DNA of 32,485 nucleotides from Dehalococcoidia bacterium. Lineage in GTDB: Bacteria > Chloroflexota > Dehalococcoidia > Lucifugimonadales > Lucifugimonadaceae. The stretch is taken from NCBI GenBank assembly GCA_029936485.1, contig JAPYSM010000007.1, positions 1 through 32,485 on the forward strand, read 5' to 3'. Under the pieces are notes generated by a model. It was not told the origin of the DNA. It saw only the letters and a list, made by a program, of their open reading frames with translations, and did not search any database. Below are positions 1-9,249 of this stretch, in pieces. The position numbers and the translations under genes were made by a program. Positions within the stretch are counted from its first letter, which is position 1. Each line of letters starts with the position of its first letter.

Positions 1-445
1 GCTCGTGCGAATCGCCGAACGAGATCCCTTCGAGCGTTTTTGGGGGATCTTCGGGGCCTTCAGCCTCACCGAACGAAACGTAATGGGGTGGAGGATCGTT
101 GAAAACCAGGTAAGCAGATCGAGACGATGCCGAAAGTCGTTCTGCGGCCCCAAACCACACAACGTCCGGTCCGTTTAGCAACTTGGTCGGGCCGCCACTT
201 GCTTCGCCACGGAGGCGATCGCCTATCGGTGCACCGTTCGGCTCTCCGACGCCCCATTGCACCACTCCCTCATAGTCGCTCGGCAGGACAAAACGCCAGT
301 GACGGACGAATCCGAAATGTGGCCTCACCTCAACGGCGACGTGATTTTCCACGCCGTTGTAGGGGTGATGGACGCTCCAGCCGTAATGAGTCCGGGGTTC
401 ACCCGGCCCTGGGCCTTGTGCATGTCCGTGATCCGGATGCGTCAA
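1..445 (-). CDS. Hypothetical protein, partial (runs off the left edge); possible TTG start at 445
   Basis: The minus frame is open from 445 to the window edge: (M)THPDHGHAQGPGPGEPRTHYGWSVHHPYNGVENHVAVEVRPHFGFVRHWRFVLPSDYEGVVQWGVGEPNG... Absent from the ORF track, probably because it has no stop inside the window. Follows rpsT in the same direction. Confidence 0.55.
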   Translation of the reverse strand, partial: MTHPDHGHAQGPGPGEPRTHYGWSVHHPYNGVENHVAVEVRPHFGFVRHWRFVLPSDYEGVVQWGVGEPNGAPIGDRLRGEASGGPTKLLNGPDVVWFGAAERLSASSRSAYLVFNDPPPHYVSFGEAEGPEDPPKTLEGISFGDSHE

Positions 446-463
446 TGTTCTGGGCGCCCCGGG

Positions 464-733
464 TTAGGAGTCCTGGTCTGCGCGTGCCCGATTCAAATGC
501 CGAGCGAGACGGGAGATGCGGCGTGCCGCGTTGTTCTTATGAACTACGCCCTTGCTCGCCGCGATGGCGAGCGCACTCTTGGCCGCGGCCACCGCGGCAT
601 GAGCCTCTTCCGACGCGGGGTCTTGATCGATAGCGTCACGTGCTGCAGCAACCCTGTTGCGTGCAAGAGACCGAATTGGTCGGTTGCGCTCTGTTTTGCG
701 TTCTGCGACTCTGTGGGCCTTCGCTGCGGGCAT
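464..733 (-). CDS. rpsT: 30S ribosomal protein S20
   Basis: MPAAKAHRVAERKTERNRPIRSLARNRVAAARDAI...AASKGVVHKNNAARRISRLARHLNRA is S20-like, with the typical C-terminal GVxHKNxAARxxSRL motif. The ORF-track start at 793 is over-extended; ATG at 733. Confidence 0.9.
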   Translation of the reverse strand: MPAAKAHRVAERKTERNRPIRSLARNRVAAARDAIDQDPASEEAHAAVAAAKSALAIAASKGVVHKNNAARRISRLARHLNRARADQDS

Positions 734-857
734 TTTTCGTTCGTTCTCCTCGGAAAAACACGGCGCCTCGCGCCGCATCCGGGACCGGGCCACTATCTAT
801 GCGACTGGGTTCCTATTTGGTTACTTGTGGGCTTAATCAGCCTGAAATATGGACCGA

Positions 858-3065
858 TTATTCAGCGCCCTGCCGCTGGACAGATTGCACGCCGGGAACT
901 GCATTCAATCGCGCGCACAATCTCATCAACTGATCAACCCCACTAGTGTACACCGTGAGTTCAACCATCGAGCGGCCGTAGACCTGTTGCTCACTAGAGT
1001 GGATACGATGGATGTTTGCCTTTTCACGGGACACCACGGCCGTCAGATCACTCAACAGCCCCACCCTGTCCCCGGCGTCTATCCGCAGACGTGAGGGGTA
1101 GCGCTCAGCCAGATGCCCCCATGCGACTTCGACGGATCGTTCTGGCTCTAAACGTGCTCGCAAATTAGGGCATGTCTGCAAATGAACCGTCACGCCGCGT
1201 TGTCGAGTTATGTATCCGGTGATCGCATCGCCGTACACCGGAGAACAGCAACGTGCCAGCCTCGTGACGGCCTGTACGATTGTCTGGTCGTTGGAGAGGA
1301 CAACAACGCCGTGGCTTGACTTGTTGTCGTCCTGCTCTTCGTGCACCAGATCCGGATCGGCTGAGATATCGATAAGCCCGCGAACGATGTCGGCTGGCTG
1401 GATCGCGCCGCTTCCAAGAGCTTCAGCCAGCTCATCAGCTGACTCGAATCGAAGAGTCGCTGCGATCTCCTCTTCGGGAGTGGACGATTGCAACTGGGTC
1501 ACCTGTCTCCTCAGCAATTCACGCCCACGCTGAACATTCTCCTCACGCCGTTGCCGCTTGAACCATGTGCGCACTTTTTCTCGCGCACTTGCCGTGACAA
1601 TGAAGCCGAGATCCGGGTTCAGCCAGTCCATCCTGGGTCCACGTTCGCTACGGGACTTGCGGATTTCCACGGTGTCGCCGTTCTGAAGCACCGTGTTGAG
1701 GGGCACGATTTGCCCGTTCACCGAGGTTGCGACCGCGTGGTGGCCTAGGTCGGTGTGTACACGGTATGCGAAGTCCAGCGGGGTCGATCCGCCCGGCAAC
1801 TCTTTGATCTCGCCCGTCGGCGTGTAGACGTACACCTGGTCCCGGAGAATGTCGGTCCGCACGGTGTCCAGGTACTCGCTGTCGCCCTCCAGCTCTTTCT
1901 GCCAATCAAGTAGCTGTCGAAGCCATGACATCCGTTGTTCAAAGTTGTCGTCGGAGTCGCTATCGCCCTCTTCTTTGTACGCCCAGTGAGACGCCACGCC
2001 GTTTTCGGCGAGATCATGCATACGTCGGGTGCGGATCTGTACCTCAACAGGCGCGTTTTCTTCGCACATGACCGAAGTATGGATCGACTGGTACAGGTTT
2101 TCTTTTGGGCTGGCGATGTAGTCGTCAAAATTACCCGGGACAGGTCGCCACAGTTTGTGAACGATCCACAGGACGCGGTAACACTCTTCCTCTGAGGACA
2201 CGAGTACACGGAGGGCGGTCAGGTCCTGGATGTCGTTGAACTGGCGGCCTTGTTCCGCGTAGCGGTGCATCTTTTGATAAATGCTATAGAGATGCTTCGG
2301 TCGGCCGTGGACTTCGGCCGAGATATTGTGCTCATCCAGCTCGCCCTGAAGAATCATCATGACGCGCTCGGTGTAGTCCTCCCGCTCGGCCCGCTTCCGT
2401 TTGATCAGCCTGTAAACGGATCGGTACTGCCGGGGCTGCAGGTGCCGGAACGCTTCGTCCTCTAGTCGCCATTTAAGGTCCCATGCGCCGAGTCGATGCG
2501 CTAGGGGGGCGTAGATATCAAGCGTTTCTCTTGCGATGGCTATACGCCGGTCGTGGGTATGTGCGTCCAGGGTCCGCATGTTGTGAAGGCGGTCCGCCAG
2601 CTTGATGAGGACGACCCGGACATCTTCCGCCATGGCCACGAGCATCTTGCGCATGCTCGCTGCCTGTCGTGCGGTTCGTTCGTCTTGTGGGAGGTCGCGA
2701 TCGATCGCGAAGTTTGGTGTGTTGATCCGATCGCCCCTTGTGAGGACGTCGATCGAGTTCATTTTTGTCACGCCGTCGACCAGCTTTGCGACCTCGTCAC
2801 CAAAGCGATCTTCGATCTGTTTTCGGGTGATTTCGCAATCTTCGATCACGTCATGCAAAAGGGCAGCGGCCAGTGTCGTAGCGTCCATGCGACGTTCCGC
2901 AAGGAACTCCGCCGTCGCTATCGGATGTTCGACATAGGGTTCGCCGGACAGGCGTGACTGCCCTGCATGGGCGGTCGTCGCGAATTCGAGTGCGCTCCGC
3001 ACAAACTCCGCGCGATCATCCGCGAGATAGGAGTCGATCTTTGTCAGGAGCGTTGTGGCTGGCAT
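858..3065 (-). CDS. relA: RelA/SpoT family bifunctional (p)ppGpp synthetase/hydrolase
   Basis: HD hydrolase domain (AALLHDVIEDCEITRKQIEDRFGDEVAKLVDGVTK), synthetase domain, TGS (VYVYTPTGEIKELPGGSTPLDFAYRVHTDLGHHAV) and a C-terminal ACT-like region. ATG at 3065 (MPATTLLTKIDSYL). Confidence 0.95.
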   Translation of the reverse strand: MPATTLLTKIDSYLADDRAEFVRSALEFATTAHAGQSRLSGEPYVEHPIATAEFLAERRMDATTLAAALLHDVIEDCEITRKQIEDRFGDEVAKLVDGVTKMNSIDVLTRGDRINTPNFAIDRDLPQDERTARQAASMRKMLVAMAEDVRVVLIKLADRLHNMRTLDAHTHDRRIAIARETLDIYAPLAHRLGAWDLKWRLEDEAFRHLQPRQYRSVYRLIKRKRAEREDYTERVMMILQGELDEHNISAEVHGRPKHLYSIYQKMHRYAEQGRQFNDIQDLTALRVLVSSEEECYRVLWIVHKLWRPVPGNFDDYIASPKENLYQSIHTSVMCEENAPVEVQIRTRRMHDLAENGVASHWAYKEEGDSDSDDNFEQRMSWLRQLLDWQKELEGDSEYLDTVRTDILRDQVYVYTPTGEIKELPGGSTPLDFAYRVHTDLGHHAVATSVNGQIVPLNTVLQNGDTVEIRKSRSERGPRMDWLNPDLGFIVTASAREKVRTWFKRQRREENVQRGRELLRRQVTQLQSSTPEEEIAATLRFESADELAEALGSGAIQPADIVRGLIDISADPDLVHEEQDDNKSSHGVVVLSNDQTIVQAVTRLARCCSPVYGDAITGYITRQRGVTVHLQTCPNLRARLEPERSVEVAWGHLAERYPSRLRIDAGDRVGLLSDLTAVVSREKANIHRIHSSEQQVYGRSMVELTVYTSGVDQLMRLCARLNAVPGVQSVQRQGAE

Positions 3066-3195
3066 ATGTGTCTCAGTGACCACGGGGCGGGCGTTCAGAG
3101 GAACAGTACCACTTAGATCACCCATTCTGGATTGTCTGATCTTACGATGTAGGGAAGCTGACTCCAAGTGGGCGTTACTACGGCGAAGTTTCGGT

Positions 3196-4197
3196 TTATG
3201 GCCTGGACACGTGGGCCAACACACGTGCGAGTTCGTCGCGGTCGAATATCGGAAGCGCTTTATCGACGCCTCCAGTACGGAGAATTAAGCCGTCTTCAGG
3301 CGGTCTGATTTCGCCGATATCTACCGCCGGGATTCCAGCTTTATTCACGGCATCGATCACATCCGACGCTCTTTCGGGTCCGGCCGTTATCAGCAGCGCT
3401 CCCGATGAGATCAGTCCCCACGGATCCACGCGAAGCGTCGCACATAGTTCTGCGGCCTCTCGGAAGACAGGTACGGCGTCCTTGTTGATTGCGACGCCGG
3501 TCGCTGAAGCTGTTGCGACTTCGGCCAGCGCCGTTGCGAGCCCGCCTTCTGTGGGGTCGTGCATGGAGGTGACGCCTCCTGCGGCATGTGCCGCCCGCGC
3601 CTCAGGCACTACGCTGATCCCAGGCTCGTAAAGGTAGTTTGCGGCCCGATCGATCACATCGGCGGCTACTCCGGCGCTTATAAGCTGTGTGCGCATCTCG
3701 CGTGCGAGCAGCGATGTACCTTCGATAGCGATTCCCTTTGTCAGGATCACCCGGTCGCCCGGCCGTGCGCCCGCCGTCATCACCTCGTCGCCCTTAGTCA
3801 CCTCGCCCAGCATCGTTCCCGAGATGATCGGCCGGGGCAGATCGAGTGTCATTTCCGAATGGCCGCCGATCATGGTGACGCCGAGCGCGTCGCACGCTTC
3901 TGAAAGCTGATCGAATACGCGTTCCACCTGGTCCGGTGTGGTGCCGACGGGGAAGAGCGCTGTAGCCAGGAACCACTTCGGTACCGCGCCGCAACATGCG
4001 ATGTCGTTAGCGTTCACTTGGACCGTGTACCAGCCGATCAGGTCGGTCGCGAAGGTCACGGGATCGGTCTTGGCCACGAGTAGTGTGTCGCCAAAATCCA
4101 CCAATGCGGCGTCTTCACCAACACCTGGGCCTACGATGACCCGCTGGTCGTCACGATGGATTTTTGCCAGTAAGCGTGACAGCAACTCGCCGGGCAA
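3196..4197 (-). CDS. AIR synthase-related / HypE-like protein
   Basis: GPGVGEDAALVDFGDTLLVAKTDPVTFATDLIGWYTVQVNANDIACCGAVPKW...GHSEMT...ILTKGIAIEGTSLLARE...MHDPTEGGLATALAEVA matches the PurM/HypE/SelD superfamily. No other hyp genes are nearby, so the hydrogenase role is unproven. Confidence 0.85.
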   Translation of the reverse strand: MPGELLSRLLAKIHRDDQRVIVGPGVGEDAALVDFGDTLLVAKTDPVTFATDLIGWYTVQVNANDIACCGAVPKWFLATALFPVGTTPDQVERVFDQLSEACDALGVTMIGGHSEMTLDLPRPIISGTMLGEVTKGDEVMTAGARPGDRVILTKGIAIEGTSLLAREMRTQLISAGVAADVIDRAANYLYEPGISVVPEARAAHAAGGVTSMHDPTEGGLATALAEVATASATGVAINKDAVPVFREAAELCATLRVDPWGLISSGALLITAGPERASDVIDAVNKAGIPAVDIGEIRPPEDGLILRTGGVDKALPIFDRDELARVLAHVSRP

Positions 4198-4420
4198 TTT
4201 GCCGGCGGGCAGGCCGTCGTTAAGCGAGTTGGCACTATTTGAACTCAGGGTTCATTTCCTCTGGAATACGTATCACTCAACCAGTGGTCCCCGGTGATCC
4301 CGGGAATTGGCGGACGATCACATGGACGATTGTAAGGCCTGCTCAGGAACATCCTCCGAATTTTGCCGTTCCCGCCCTACAATGTCGCTGGCCACCACTA
4401 CTAGCCAGAAAGTCCTCAAT

Positions 4421-6043
4421 ATGCCTGAGATGACCGGCGCCGAAGCCCTCCGACGATCGCTTGAAGCGGAGGGCGTGGACACGGTGTTCGCGCTCCCTGG
4501 TGTCCAGATCATGTCGGCTTTCGACGCCCTTCATGACAGCCAATCCATCCGGTTGGTCAGTACACGCCACGAGCAGACGACGGCGTACATGGCAGACGGG
4601 TATGCCAGAGTGGCGCGTAAGCCTGGAGTGGCTCTCGTAGTGCCCGGGCCCGGCGCCCTGAACGCCTCGGCGGCGATCGGGACGGCATACGCTTCTTCGT
4701 CTCCCGTGCTTCTCATATCTGGCCAGATCCCAAGTGGTTCGCTCGGTAAGGGTGAGGGACAACTGCACGAGGTTGAAGAACAGCTTGATATTTTCAAGCC
4801 GATCGTCAAATGGAACACTCGCGTATCTTCGGTAGCGGGAATCCCGGGTGCTATTCACGAGGCTTTCAAGCAGATGACCACCGGTCGGCCGCGACCGGTC
4901 GAGGTAGAGATCCCGCCGGACATTCTTGCCGCTACTGGTGATGTGGAATTACTGGAGGCCGAACTTTACCCGGTTAAGCAGCCGAATGATGACCTTATTG
5001 CTCGTGCCGCAGAGGCGCTTGCTGGCGCGGCTCGGCCCGCCATTGTTATTGGCGGCGGAACATTGCGCGCAGAGGCGGGACCAGAGGTTGCCGCCATCGC
5101 TGAGATGCTGGACGCTCCCATTGTGGGGACGCAGCAGGCGAAGGGCGTTGTGCCAGCGAGCCATCCGCAGTACGTGGGTGTTCACTATGCGCAAGTCGGC
5201 GTGAGCGGTGAATTGCTTGGCGATTCCGATGTAATCCTGGTTGCCGGGACCCGCTTTATGGTGCCGGGATTCAAGGCCAAGGACGGCCAGACGATCATCA
5301 AGATCGACGTCGATCAACGAGAACTGGATAAAGACCATGGCACGACTATCGCCATAAATGCGGATGCCAGAGCGGGGTTGGGGGCAATCGGTGCCGCACT
5401 TCGCGGGCGCTGCGTCGAGGATGCGCAGTGCCGCAAAGGCGAACGGGCTGCTGAATATCGCACCAAACTAAAAACATTCATGGACGACGAGGCCCCGGAG
5501 CAGATGGCGTGGGTGAACGCGGTCCGAGCGGCGACCGATGACGATGCCGTCGTGATCTCCGGGATGACCAATATCGGCTACTGGAGCCATCTCGCGTATG
5601 AGGTCGAGGAGGGCGGAGAGTTCATCACCTCTGGCTACTTCGGTAATCTTGGGTTCAGCTTCCCGACTGCATTGGGGGCCAAGATCGCGGCGGGCGATCG
5701 TGCCGTGGTCGCTCTATGTGGCGACGGAGGCTTTATGTACGCCCCTCAGGAGCTAGCGACGGCGAAGCAGCATGGCATCAACCTTGTGGTAGTCGTGTTC
5801 GACAATGGCGCATTCGGAGCGTCGCGCTGGGACCAGGAGCATCGCTATGGCAACCGGGAGATCGGTACGGAGTTCTTCAACCCGGACTGGGACACGCTTG
5901 CTGCCGCGTTCGGCATTCGATCACAAGGCGTGGACACCCCTGAGGCATTGAAGACAGCGTTGCGGGAAGCCGTGGCATTGGATGAGCCGTCATTGATCCA
6001 CGTCACTCTTCCGGTGATGGCGCCGCCCTTCCAGCTCGTTTGA
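4421..6043 (+). CDS. Thiamine diphosphate-dependent enzyme (acetolactate synthase large subunit-like)
   Basis: MPEMTGAEALRRSLEAEGVDTVFALPGVQ...HEQTTAYMADGYARVARKPGVALVVPGPG...; C-terminal ThDP motif GDGGFMYAPQELATAKQHGINLVVVVFDN. Start could also be 4382 or 4307. Confidence 0.9.
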   Translation: MPEMTGAEALRRSLEAEGVDTVFALPGVQIMSAFDALHDSQSIRLVSTRHEQTTAYMADGYARVARKPGVALVVPGPGALNASAAIGTAYASSSPVLLISGQIPSGSLGKGEGQLHEVEEQLDIFKPIVKWNTRVSSVAGIPGAIHEAFKQMTTGRPRPVEVEIPPDILAATGDVELLEAELYPVKQPNDDLIARAAEALAGAARPAIVIGGGTLRAEAGPEVAAIAEMLDAPIVGTQQAKGVVPASHPQYVGVHYAQVGVSGELLGDSDVILVAGTRFMVPGFKAKDGQTIIKIDVDQRELDKDHGTTIAINADARAGLGAIGAALRGRCVEDAQCRKGERAAEYRTKLKTFMDDEAPEQMAWVNAVRAATDDDAVVISGMTNIGYWSHLAYEVEEGGEFITSGYFGNLGFSFPTALGAKIAAGDRAVVALCGDGGFMYAPQELATAKQHGINLVVVVFDNGAFGASRWDQEHRYGNREIGTEFFNPDWDTLAAAFGIRSQGVDTPEALKTALREAVALDEPSLIHVTLPVMAPPFQLV

Positions 6044-6268
6044 TTGCGATAAACCAGTAACCTTCCAGCTTGATCTGCGCCCGACTCGAGTTCTGTTTGT
6101 CCCGTCGGAAGCGAAGGCCATATGTATCCGTCTCGTCGCTATGATGTGCCACTTGAATATGTATGCACGAACAAAAAATATCGTTCGTACGAATTCAATA
6201 AGATATAGCTTTGCGATAGATGCCCTGTAAAGCCCTTATAAAGATGGAATATATCGTGATATTTGGAG

Positions 6269-6297
6269 TTGACATCGTACGTACGAATATTTAATCT
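6269..6297 (+). promoter_or_regulatory. Sigma70-like promoter for the iron ABC operon, with palindromic operator candidate in the spacer
   Basis: TTGACA (6269-6274), 17-nt spacer, TAATCT (6292-6297); the spacer contains the perfect 12-bp palindrome TCGTACGTACGA (6275-6286). Confidence 0.55.
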
Positions 6298-6454
6298 TGT
6301 GTATACACCGGATGGTGTTCGTGTGCACATGACATGCGATATTTTGATTTATTGACGGGTTCATCCGACGTGCTGAATTCGTCAATACAGGACCGGGTGA
6401 CATCTCTAGCGATGGGAGATCCGCCGGCGTAAACGAAGAATTTCCGAGAGAAAA

Positions 6455-7594
6455 ATGACGACCGAAACACCGCATTTTCTGTCCCGAAGCACGATGCGGA
6501 TGGCACTGGCACTGGCACTGGGCCTGGCACCGGTCCTGATTCTGGCGATTGCCTGTTCTTCTGATGATAAAAGCGACTCCTCTGTGAGTGTGTCCTCCAC
6601 CGCGACGTCCGCTTCAGGATCTACGGCCGCCAGTAGCGCTCCGGCAGCCACGAGCACTCCGGAAACCGGTGGCGAACTGGTCATCTATTCGGGTCGCAGC
6701 GAATCCCTTGTGGATCCGCTGATCAAGATGTTTGAAGAAGCGACTGGAATCGACGCTCAGGTCAACTACGGTAAGACCGGTGCGCTGGCAGCCACGCTTC
6801 TTGAGGAAGGTGATCGCTCACCTGCAGACGTGTTTTTCGTACAGGACCCGGGTGGACTTGGCTCAGTCATCGACATGGTTGGACCGCTCGACGCTGATTT
6901 GATCGGGCGGGTGCCGGACTGGGCGAGTTCCCCTGACGATCTGTGGGTAGGTGTTTCAGGCCGTGCGCGGACTGTCGTTTACAACACGGACAAATTGTCA
7001 CCGGAAGATTTGCCGGAAACCTTGGACGGGTTCACTGCCCCGTTTTGGAAAGGCCGTATCGGGTGGGCACCCACCAACGGTTCGTTCCAGGCGATGGTGA
7101 CCGGTATGCGAATTGTTTGGGGAGAAGACCGCACACGTGAATGGCTTGAAGGCATCGTTGCAAACGAGGCCACGGTTTATGCCAAGAACACCCCGACTGT
7201 GGCAGCAACTGGTGCTGGTGAGGTAGAGGTTGGGTTTGTGAACCACTACTACCTGCACCGGTTCCTTGCCGAACAGGGTGATGGTTTCGCTGCACGAAAC
7301 TACTTCCTTCCCGGTGGTGGACCTGGGTCAGCGGTACTTGTGGCCGGCGCAGCAATCCTGAAGACGGCCGAAAACGAATCTCAGGCAAACCGTTTCCTGG
7401 AGTACTTGCTCAGCGAGGAAGCCCAGAACTACTTTGCTGAAGAGACGTATGAGTACCCGCTGATTGATGGCGTTCCTCATTCGGAATTACTTCCAGCGTT
7501 AAACACACTAAACACGCCAGATATTGACATATCTGATCTTGGGGACCTGGAAGCAACTCAAAGCCTTCTACGCGAGGCCGGCGCATTGCCATGA
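6455..7594 (+). CDS. Fe(III)-type ABC transporter substrate-binding lipoprotein
   Basis: Signal peptide with lipobox-like LAIAC, then Ser/Thr linker, then GELVIYSGRSESLVDPLIKMFEEATGIDAQVNYGKTGALAATLLEEGDRSPADVFFVQDPGGLG...; FbpA/FutA-like. Downstream permease and ATPase genes. Confidence 0.88.
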   Translation: MTTETPHFLSRSTMRMALALALGLAPVLILAIACSSDDKSDSSVSVSSTATSASGSTAASSAPAATSTPETGGELVIYSGRSESLVDPLIKMFEEATGIDAQVNYGKTGALAATLLEEGDRSPADVFFVQDPGGLGSVIDMVGPLDADLIGRVPDWASSPDDLWVGVSGRARTVVYNTDKLSPEDLPETLDGFTAPFWKGRIGWAPTNGSFQAMVTGMRIVWGEDRTREWLEGIVANEATVYAKNTPTVAATGAGEVEVGFVNHYYLHRFLAEQGDGFAARNYFLPGGGPGSAVLVAGAAILKTAENESQANRFLEYLLSEEAQNYFAEETYEYPLIDGVPHSELLPALNTLNTPDIDISDLGDLEATQSLLREAGALP

Positions 7595-9249
7595 ATCGGC
7601 CACGGGTAAAAGGAGAGCAACAGCCTGTGGGTCCGGGATTTTCCTCCCGGTCATCGCCCCGCAGGCTGTTGCCTCCCGGGCTGCGGCGAGAACCGTTGAC
7701 CTTATGGCTATGCGCCATCGCGGTCGCGGTCGCCGCGGCTTTACCCGCAATCTACCTGGCCGTACGTGCCGCAGATTCAAGCGGTACGACTCTGGACGTT
7801 ATCTTAGACCCCGATACAGTGGGCCTTCTTTCGCGTTCGATACAACTGATCATTCTGGTAACTCTGGGCTCTGTCTTGATTGCGGTACCTCTGGCCTGGT
7901 TAACCGTACGAACTGATTTACCGTTCAAACGGTTGTGGGGCGTTGCAGCCGTGTTGCCGCTTGTCATTCCTAGTTACGTTGGTGCTCTGGCGTTTATTTC
8001 AGCATTGGGTCCAAAAGGCTTGTTACAAGGCTGGCTTGAAACACCGTTTGGGGTCGATCGTCTTCCCGATCTTTACGGACTTACTGGCGCGACTGCCGTC
8101 CTGACGCTTCTCAGTTACCCGTATGTATTCCTGACGGTAAGGGCTAGCCTCTGGCGCGTGGAACCTGAGATGGAAGAGGCTTCACGCTCTCTGGGACGAT
8201 CTCCATGGCACACCTTCCGACGGGTAACGCTTCCAATGCTTTATCCGGCTATCGGCGCAGGGGCATTGCTCGTAGCGCTGTACACGTTGAGCGACTTCGG
8301 GGCCGTTGCGTTGCTTCGATACGACACCTTTACCTGGACCATATATAGCGAATACAACAGTTCCTTTAACAGGGTGGGGGCGGCCGCGTTGTCCCTTGTA
8401 CTGCTTGGTGTGGCGGTTAGCCTTATTTTGGTTGAAGCGGGTGCGCGGCGACGGGCCCGGTATTACGCCGGTGCGAACTCAGCTCGCCGTGACCGACGCA
8501 TCGTAAGGCTCGGACGTTGGCGGACCCCTGCTTCGGTGTTTTCCGGCGCCGTCACTTTGCTGGCGCTCGGTGTGCCGGTGTTTGTTCTCCTGTACTGGCT
8601 CGTGCGTGGCCTAAACGCTGGAGAGTCCGAGTTATTCGACCTAGGAGCGCTCTGCAATTCTGTTCAGTTTTCGACGTACGCTGCCGTCGCTACCGTGATC
8701 GCCGCCGTTCCGATTTCTGTACTATCGGTCCGCCGCCCTGGGTTACTTTCAGCTGTCATTGAACGTTTCTCTTACGTCGGATTCGCCATGCCAGGCATAG
8801 CTGTGGGCCTTGGGCTTGTATTTTTTGGGATCCGGTACGGATTTGGCCTCTACCAGACCACCTATTTATTGGTGTTTGCCTATGTCGTTCTGTTCCTGCC
8901 CGTAGCTGTCGGGACGATCCGATCCTCTCTTTTACAGGTCAATCCGAGAATGGAAGAGGCGGCGATGAGTTTGGGGCGCTCCCGGATCTGGGCCTTCTTT
9001 ACCGTCACGGTTCCTATTATCAGGCCGGGTCTGGCGGCGGCGGCTGTGATGGTGTTCCTCCTAACAATGAAAGAGTTACCCGCCACATTGATTCTCGGGC
9101 CTATAGAATCGCGGACCCTTGCGACATCAATCTGGACAGCCGCCGAGGAGGCGTTCTTCGCCCGAGCGGCTGGTCCATCATTACTATTGATCGTGGCTGC
9201 TGCTGCGCCAATGACATTTCTGGTACTACGTGAAAGGCCCCGCACTTGA
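7591..9249 (+). CDS. Fe(III)-type ABC transporter permease (two fused permease domains, FbpB-like)
   Basis: Two EAA-type loops (MEEASRSLGRSPWHTFRRVTLPMLYPAIGAG and MEEAAMSLGRSRIWAFFTVTVPIIRPGLAAA). ATGA 4-bp overlap with the upstream gene. Confidence 0.92.
   Translation: MNRPRVKGEQQPVGPGFSSRSSPRRLLPPGLRREPLTLWLCAIAVAVAAALPAIYLAVRAADSSGTTLDVILDPDTVGLLSRSIQLIILVTLGSVLIAVPLAWLTVRTDLPFKRLWGVAAVLPLVIPSYVGALAFISALGPKGLLQGWLETPFGVDRLPDLYGLTGATAVLTLLSYPYVFLTVRASLWRVEPEMEEASRSLGRSPWHTFRRVTLPMLYPAIGAGALLVALYTLSDFGAVALLRYDTFTWTIYSEYNSSFNRVGAAALSLVLLGVAVSLILVEAGARRRARYYAGANSARRDRRIVRLGRWRTPASVFSGAVTLLALGVPVFVLLYWLVRGLNAGESELFDLGALCNSVQFSTYAAVATVIAAVPISVLSVRRPGLLSAVIERFSYVGFAMPGIAVGLGLVFFGIRYGFGLYQTTYLLVFAYVVLFLPVAVGTIRSSLLQVNPRMEEAAMSLGRSRIWAFFTVTVPIIRPGLAAAAVMVFLLTMKELPATLILGPIESRTLATSIWTAAEEAFFARAAGPSLLLIVAAAAPMTFLVLRERPRT

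Noticed and set aside
257-946. 229-aa + strand ORF over the rpsT region
   Set aside because: Antisense to rpsT and to the open left-edge minus frame; low-complexity shadow ORF of high-GC coding sequence.
3196-4197. Hydrogenase maturation cluster (HypE)
   Set aside because: Only a single AIR-synthase/HypE-like gene; no hypA-D/F or hydrogenase genes nearby, so a hydrogenase locus is not claimed.
6501-6530. (TGGCAC)n micro-repeat in the signal peptide of the iron-binding protein
   Set aside because: Encodes the hydrophobic ALALAL core of a signal peptide; only ~3 units, so phase variation is not supported.
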